Source: Cryomorphaceae bacterium (lineage in GTDB: Bacteria; Bacteroidota; Bacteroidia; Flavobacteriales_D; Sanyastnellaceae). Taken from it: a DNA stretch of 48,611 bases. Location of the stretch: NCBI GenBank assembly GCA_016124575.1, contig WGNM01000041.1:1-48611 (forward strand), read 5' to 3'. A program made the position numbers and the translations under genes. Within the stretch, counting starts at the first letter, position 1. Every line of letters starts with the position of its first letter. Positions 44,699 to 48,611 of the stretch are shown here, one piece after another. Below the pieces are notes generated by a model. It worked only from the letters and a program-made list of their open reading frames with translations, did no database searches and was not told where the DNA came from.

Positions 44699-45571
44699 AT
44701 GAAGTATGCGCTGTTTTCGTTAACTCTTATCCTAAATATTTTTTTCCTTCGCGCCAGCGGCGCGGATGATGCTTCACTAGAAAGTCTTGAATTTCAATTG
44801 ATTCGATTCTCTGAAGCACTGCGCAATGCGAAATCCGACACTGAACGTCTGCAATTTGATGATTCACTGAAAACGACGGTAGAAACAATTCTGTCCACGC
44901 CTGCATCAATGCAATTTCCGTTTTCGAATGTAAAATGGATGGGGGTGCTGACTTCATCAGATAACCTTGTCCGCATGTACACGTGGAACATCCCAAACGA
45001 AGATTTATCTAACACGTATCGGTGCTATATTCAATATGTAGCAGATAAGAAGAAGGGCGAAATCAAATGGGTGGCCCTTGATGATGTCATGAGCGACAAC
45101 GATAACATTACCCAAAAATACATGACGCCAGAAAAATGGCAAGGTGCGCTCTACTACGAAATCATTCCGGTAACGAACAAGGGAAAAACGTACTATACCC
45201 TATTAGGTTGGGATGGCAGAGATGCGATAACCAATAGAAAACTGATAGATATTCTGCACTTCAATGGCGACAAGGTGCGATTGGGAATGCCAGCTTTCAA
45301 GGTTGAAAAAGGCAGTCCGAAACGCCATTTTCTCGATTATGGAGAAGACAGTGCCGTATCCCTTCGATACAACGACAAACAAAAGCGCATCATCTTCGAT
45401 CATCTCGCCCCTTCTCACCCATCCATGGTTGGCAACCCGGCATTTTACGGTCCCGATTTGACTTTCGACGCATTTTTATTGGTCAAAGGAGAATGGGTGT
45501 ATGAAAGTAACATTGAAATCACGCTGGGCAAAGACGATATCAAAGCGCCATATATCGACCCACGAAAGTAA
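44699..45571 (+). CDS. Secreted hypothetical protein
   Basis: Signal peptide MKYALFSLTLILNIFFLRASG; the LRASGADD part is encoded by a 21-bp palindromic repeat shared with tsaD. The rest (290 aa total) contains WMGVLTSSDNLVRMYTWNIP, YYTLLGWDGRD and KRIIFDHLAPSHPSM and resembles bacteroidotal hypothetical proteins without a named family. It ends where the Smr gene ends: TAA and the convergent stop abut. Function unknown. Confidence 0.7.
   Translation: MKYALFSLTLILNIFFLRASGADDASLESLEFQLIRFSEALRNAKSDTERLQFDDSLKTTVETILSTPASMQFPFSNVKWMGVLTSSDNLVRMYTWNIPNEDLSNTYRCYIQYVADKKKGEIKWVALDDVMSDNDNITQKYMTPEKWQGALYYEIIPVTNKGKTYYTLLGWDGRDAITNRKLIDILHFNGDKVRLGMPAFKVEKGSPKRHFLDYGEDSAVSLRYNDKQKRIIFDHLAPSHPSMVGNPAFYGPDLTFDAFLLVKGEWVYESNIEITLGKDDIKAPYIDPRK
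44749..44769. repeat. 21-bp palindromic repeat, copy B
   Basis: Exact match to 34433-34453; core CGCGCCAGCGGCGCG. It sits inside the signal peptide codons of the 44699 gene. A 3-mismatch inverted copy is at 7114-7134. Confidence 0.8.
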
Positions 45572-46165
45572 TCAACGCTGACGAATGATGACCTCGGTTG
45601 CGCCGTAACCATACTCAGCATAAGACGCATCGTGGTATTCAGCATGCGGAAAATACATTTCTAGTTGCTTTCGAATTTCAGAACGTAACACACCTGCACC
45701 AACTCCATGTATAAGCACAACGCGATTGATACGTTCTGATTCTGCGTGACGCATCATGCGATTGAAATGCTGCATCTGTATCTCCAACTTATCTCCGGGA
45801 TCTAGGCCTAAATCGGTGTCTACCAACTCATGTATGTGTAGGTCTACCTCAAGCACTGCACCTCGCTTCTTCGCATTTCCTGCTCCTTCGTTCTTGTATT
45901 TCAAGCCAAAATCTTTGTTCGCGGCTTTCAATTTGGCTGGGTCGACGTTGCGAAGCATAATCTCCGCCACATCCGGATCATTCGTCCGATACGCCGACTC
46001 CTCATCAATCTTCCCTTCAATCAACACCAACTCCTTAGCAAGATAAGGGTAGTCGAAGCCGCTATCATCCACCACCAATACTTCAGTGGCCGAAATCATT
46101 TGGACTACTCGAGCTTCTCCTGTGTCGTTTAAGAAGCGGACACGATCTCCTGGTTTGAACTGCAT
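45572..46165 (-). CDS. Smr-domain protein
   Basis: 197 aa. An N-terminal beta-barrel-like part (FKPGDRVRFLNDTGEARVV) is followed by a linker and a C-terminal Smr domain (about 105-197) with VDLHIHELV and VVLIHGVGAGVLRSEIRKQL. The Smr domain of MutS2 and relatives nicks or cleaves nucleic acids or binds ribosomes. The N-terminal layout matches the DUF2027-type proteins of Bacteroidota. TAACTTTG ends 4 nt before the ATG. Confidence 0.85.
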   Translation of the reverse strand: MQFKPGDRVRFLNDTGEARVVQMISATEVLVVDDSGFDYPYLAKELVLIEGKIDEESAYRTNDPDVAEIMLRNVDPAKLKAANKDFGLKYKNEGAGNAKKRGAVLEVDLHIHELVDTDLGLDPGDKLEIQMQHFNRMMRHAESERINRVVLIHGVGAGVLRSEIRKQLEMYFPHAEYHDASYAEYGYGATEVIIRQR

Positions 46166-46169
46166 GCCA

Positions 46170-46177
46170 CAAAGTTA
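46170..46177 (-). promoter_or_regulatory. -7 box of the Smr gene, leaderless spacing
   Basis: TAACTTTG, an exact consensus, ends 4 nt before the ATG at 46165; transcription would start at about the A of ATG. Confidence 0.5.
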
Positions 46178-46240
46178 AAACCTTTACAACGAATCGAACG
46201 GATAAACAAGATTATTCGTTCTATAAAGGCGGCTCAATCC

Positions 46241-46248
46241 TATATTTG
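46241..46248 (+). promoter_or_regulatory. -7 box of the glycosyltransferase gene, leaderless spacing
   Basis: TATATTTG, exact, ends 4 nt before ATG 46253. TTC at 46219-46221 is a weak -33 with 19-nt spacing. Confidence 0.5.
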
Positions 46249-46252
46249 CATA

Positions 46253-47503
46253 ATGAAAATTCTTGGGTCGAAAAACATTTTGATGGTTCTAGACGCTCGG
46301 TTCCCGACGGATCTCAGAGTAGAAAAAGAACTGACTGCACTGGCTTCCGAATACGATGTTTACATCATGTGTGCCAGCGATTCACCTCCAAGTTATTCAG
46401 GGCCTGGTTTTCAATTATCTTCAGGACCAAAAAGCACTAAATTGTCGAAAGGAATTCGCGACCTTTTTCTTGGCCTTTTTAATTTCGATCCGATCATGTT
46501 CATTAAAGTAAGTCGGATGATCAAAAAAATCCAACCGTGTGCAATTCATGTGCATGATTTACCTCAGTTCAATACGATATTCAAAGCTAATAAGAAGAAT
46601 GCGCAGCTAATACTCGACATGCATGAAAACTACCCTGAAGCGACTGAAATTTGGTTCAATTGGCGCAAATCGAAGATTATTCGGCTAAAAAACAAGCTTT
46701 TCAACAAGTTCTCAAGGTGGAAAAAATTTGAACAACGAGCTTGTATAAATGCTGACTATGTCATCGCTGTAGTAGAGGAAATGAAGACGAAAATAATCAC
46801 AGACCACTCAATTAACGCAGAAAAAATTCATGTCATTTCAAATACTGAATCAATACAATTTGCGAGGTCTTTTCAAAACTCATCCATTCAAAAAGTTGAC
46901 GAAATTCTTACCCCCAACACATTCAATCTGTTGTACATCGGGGGGATAGGTCCACACAGAGGACTAGATGATGCTATTGTAGGATTAGGGATCTTTATTT
47001 CCAAATTCTCCAACAATTCGGTTGCGTTACACATTGTAGGTGGGGGCAATTACGACAACATTGCACATCTCCAAGCATTGGTTGTAAAAATGAATCTTGA
47101 GAGGCATGTGCATTTTCACAAACCAATTGATTTCAAGTTAGTTTCTGCTGTAATGCAAGCAGCCGATTTGAACATCATACCTCACAAATCAAATGGTCAT
47201 TGCGACAACACAATACCGCACAAGCTGTTTCAGACTATGATGTCTGGATCTCCTGTAATGGTCAGTTCTTCTCCTCCTTTGTCACGAACGATTCAATCTA
47301 TTGATGGAGGGTTTGTTTTCAAAGCAGATGATCCGAATGACTTCGCTGAAGTTCTGAATCAGGTAATAATCCAACCAGAAAAAAGAAAAGAAAAAGCGAC
47401 GAAGGCGAAAGCAGCAACGATTAGCGGCACATTAAATTGGGAAGCTACTTCTGTTGATTTGAAAATGCTATATCGGCGCATTCTCGATCAATGCACAATT
47501 TGA
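46253..47503 (+). CDS. Family 4 glycosyltransferase
   Basis: 416 aa, GT-B fold. The N-terminal domain begins ILMVLDARFPTDLRVEKE and contains AIHVHDLPQFNTIF; the C-terminal nucleotide-sugar domain contains LLYIGGIGPHRGLDDAI, HVHFHKPIDF and TIPHKLFQTMMSGSPVM. It would transfer a sugar to a surface or secreted glycan. Composition looks more AT-rich than the neighbouring housekeeping genes, and it lies next to an IS, so it may belong to a mobile surface-polysaccharide region. The 3' end overlaps the convergent LamG gene by 16 bp. Confidence 0.9.
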   Translation: MKILGSKNILMVLDARFPTDLRVEKELTALASEYDVYIMCASDSPPSYSGPGFQLSSGPKSTKLSKGIRDLFLGLFNFDPIMFIKVSRMIKKIQPCAIHVHDLPQFNTIFKANKKNAQLILDMHENYPEATEIWFNWRKSKIIRLKNKLFNKFSRWKKFEQRACINADYVIAVVEEMKTKIITDHSINAEKIHVISNTESIQFARSFQNSSIQKVDEILTPNTFNLLYIGGIGPHRGLDDAIVGLGIFISKFSNNSVALHIVGGGNYDNIAHLQALVVKMNLERHVHFHKPIDFKLVSAVMQAADLNIIPHKSNGHCDNTIPHKLFQTMMSGSPVMVSSSPPLSRTIQSIDGGFVFKADDPNDFAEVLNQVIIQPEKRKEKATKAKAATISGTLNWEATSVDLKMLYRRILDQCTI

Positions 47504-48468
47504 ATTTTGGATGTTATTTTCTGTTTGTCATCACTAATTTCAAGAAAATACATTCCATAAGTCAAATCACTGAGATCAAGTATCGATTGGAGGTTACCTT
47601 GATAAACCAACTCTCCAACCAAATTGTAAACAGAAACCATTTCTCCACCCTCGATTGGGTAGTCAATGTTAAACATTCCACTCGAAGGATTTGGGAAGAT
47701 AAGTATCTCCTTTCTGTCAACGATATTGGAAACGTTAACTTCTGCGCCTTTGTAGTGGCAAATAGCAACAATCTCCTCTTCGGTTAAGTCTCTATCCCAG
47801 TAGGCAAAATCATCGATATAACCTTCAAAATGATACGCACTGAAAGATATATGTTGATCATGTCTTCCAATACTTCCAGGATTGATTGAATATTCCAACG
47901 GACCACCAGACCCGCTGTATTGACCTCCATGGTTAACGCAATCAACCCAAATTTCCATATCAAGAGCTGATCTGAATATGACTGTTATATGATGCCATTC
48001 TAAAGTATCAATAATTGCATTGCTAGTCAACGATCTTCTTGATTCAGCGCCATATGCATACTCACCATCACCATAACCAATTGCATAGGCTCCTGTAGAG
48101 TTTGATGTCATAAATGCTCCTGTATTTCTATCTTCCTCCAATGAGGTTGAAAACAAAACATTGTGAACTGGGTTAAGTGACTCATGTTTCACCCAAAACG
48201 CAATCGATATTGGAAACTCAGGTTTCAACTCGCTCACGTTTGGGAATTGAATGTATGAATCTTCGCCATTGAAGTACATGGCTTTGTCAGGTTCTCCAAA
48301 TCTATTCGGTGAAGGTTCAACATTCGAAGCAAAACCGTGGTATCCATTGCCACTAACATCCATAGCATCTCCGTTTAAAAAATACCGAAGCAACATGCCA
48401 TCTGATGGCAATTGAGCAAGACTCACAAAGGAGAAAAGGGTAAAACAGATTGCTGCAATTTTATTCAT
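47488..48468 (-). CDS. LamG-domain protein with T9SS type A sorting domain
   Basis: Signal peptide MNKIAAICFTLFSFVSLAQ. LamG-type concanavalin fold over about 20-235: LRYFLNGDAMDVSGNGYHG, ISIAFWVKHES, WHHITVIFRS and FEGYIDDFAYWDRDLTEEE. The type A sorting domain is at the C-terminus: ILIFPNPSSGMFNIDYP, SVYNLVGELVYQG, LTYGMYFLEIS. It would be exported and bind sugars or proteins at the surface. ATG 48468 is 2 bp from the IS boundary at 48471, so the native promoter and upstream region are gone. Confidence 0.92.
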   Translation of the reverse strand: MNKIAAICFTLFSFVSLAQLPSDGMLLRYFLNGDAMDVSGNGYHGFASNVEPSPNRFGEPDKAMYFNGEDSYIQFPNVSELKPEFPISIAFWVKHESLNPVHNVLFSTSLEEDRNTGAFMTSNSTGAYAIGYGDGEYAYGAESRRSLTSNAIIDTLEWHHITVIFRSALDMEIWVDCVNHGGQYSGSGGPLEYSINPGSIGRHDQHISFSAYHFEGYIDDFAYWDRDLTEEEIVAICHYKGAEVNVSNIVDRKEILIFPNPSSGMFNIDYPIEGGEMVSVYNLVGELVYQGNLQSILDLSDLTYGMYFLEISDDKQKITSKIQIVH

Positions 48469-48470
48469 TG

Positions 48471-48485
48471 TAACGCGTTGTGCTA
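48471..48485 (-). repeat. IS terminal inverted repeat (right)
   Basis: The reverse strand reads TAGCACAACGCGTTA directly after the transposase stop (TAA TAG). It is the exact inverted mate of 126-140. Confidence 0.85.
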
Positions 48486-48611
48486 TTAACTCCAAGCATG
48501 CTTGATGTGGTTTAAAGGCCTTCCTTTCTCGATGTTAACTTTCTGAAGCACAGCAATGGCGGCGAGTTTTGACGCCATTCTTACGAGGAATCCACCAAAT
48601 GTTTTTGCGTA
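48486..48611 (-). CDS. IS982-type transposase, C-terminal fragment
   Basis: Open from the window edge to TAA at 48488-48486. It reads YAKTFGGFLVRMASKLAAIA, then VLQKVNIEKGRPLNHIKHAWS. The IS982 family ends with this pattern (a YAK...GF..R..SK segment, then VLQ.xN, then a short IKHA-like tail). The 3' end of the protein is complete; the rest lies outside the window. The active-site residues are not included. Confidence 0.8.
   Translation of the reverse strand, partial: YAKTFGGFLVRMASKLAAIAVLQKVNIEKGRPLNHIKHAWS

Larger units (their letters stand above)
48471..48611 (-). mobile_element. IS982-type insertion sequence, transposase-stop end (partial)
   Basis: Contains the last 41 codons of a transposase with IS982-family character and a terminal inverted repeat. 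It is cut by the window edge and has the same orientation as the left-end copy. Confidence 0.8.

Noticed and set aside
1-48611. Composite transposon formed by the two IS copies
   Set aside because: The interior holds housekeeping genes (hisS, tsaD, ung, tamB), no direct repeats of flanking DNA match, and each copy is cut by the window edge.
1-48611. Circular plasmid or phage with one IS copy
   Set aside because: No replication, partition or phage genes, and essential chromosomal genes are present.
1-48611. tRNA, rRNA and CRISPR arrays
   Set aside because: No cloverleaf-like, rRNA or regularly spaced repeat sequence was seen by eye; a covariance-model search was not possible.

Overview
The window looks like a chromosomal piece of a Bacteroidota bacterium, most likely Flavobacteriales or a close relative. 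The evidence is type IX secretion (T9SS) cargo with type A and type B C-terminal sorting domains, a PorP/SprF-family protein, DUF4249- and DUF6265-like lipoproteins, a bacteroidotal TamB, PadR-PspC pairing, and promoters of the TAnnTTTG type instead of sigma70 hexamers. Genus cannot be told from the sequence.

Both ends lie inside the same IS982-type insertion sequence. Positions 1-140 hold its transposase-start end and 48471-48611 its transposase-stop end. They share a perfect 15-bp terminal inverted repeat and run in the same orientation. The near-identical overhangs (140 and 141 bp) suggest an assembly contig that stopped at a repeat. The left copy cuts off the 3' end of a methyltransferase gene. 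The right copy sits 2 bp upstream of the start codon of a LamG/T9SS gene.

Layout. 0.1-5.3 kb (minus): a methyltransferase and its degenerate paralogue, then a LytTR response regulator with a hybrid histidine kinase. 5.4-11.2 kb (plus): a tightly overlapping four-gene operon (LysM protein with a decayed lytic transglycosylase domain, two SGNH hydrolase-like proteins, one MBOAT acyltransferase), which I read as a cell-envelope O-acylation module and the best candidate here for an undescribed system. 11.2-12.0 kb: mostly non-coding, with hairpins and a 52-aa lipoprotein gene. 12.0-14.0 kb: PadR regulator and PspC-domain membrane protein. 14.0-19.7 kb: small lipoprotein, a large type B T9SS adhesin-like protein and its PorP/SprF partner, small membrane protein. 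19.7-26.8 kb: lipoproteins, the MeaB GTPase, a TPR/DUF6624 protein, hisS, a membrane protein and a WD40 protein. 26.8-30.7 kb: an iron(III) ABC importer (binding protein, permease, ATPase) followed by a small TPR protein. 30.7-35.4 kb: lipoprotein, ung, SSL2-type helicase, SRPBCC protein, tsaD. 35.6-41.4 kb: tamB, a T9SS cargo protein and a STAS-like protein. 41.5-46.2 kb: DUF4249-like lipoprotein, acyl-CoA reductase, ferredoxin, two secreted proteins and an Smr-domain protein. 46.2-48.5 kb: family 4 glycosyltransferase and the LamG/T9SS protein.

The genome is compact. Many same-strand neighbours overlap by ATGA, and several convergent pairs have abutting or shared stop codons. Many start codons lie only 4-6 nt after a TAnnTTTG-like box, implying leaderless or very short-leader mRNAs. 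No tRNA, rRNA, CRISPR array or phage genes were recognised.
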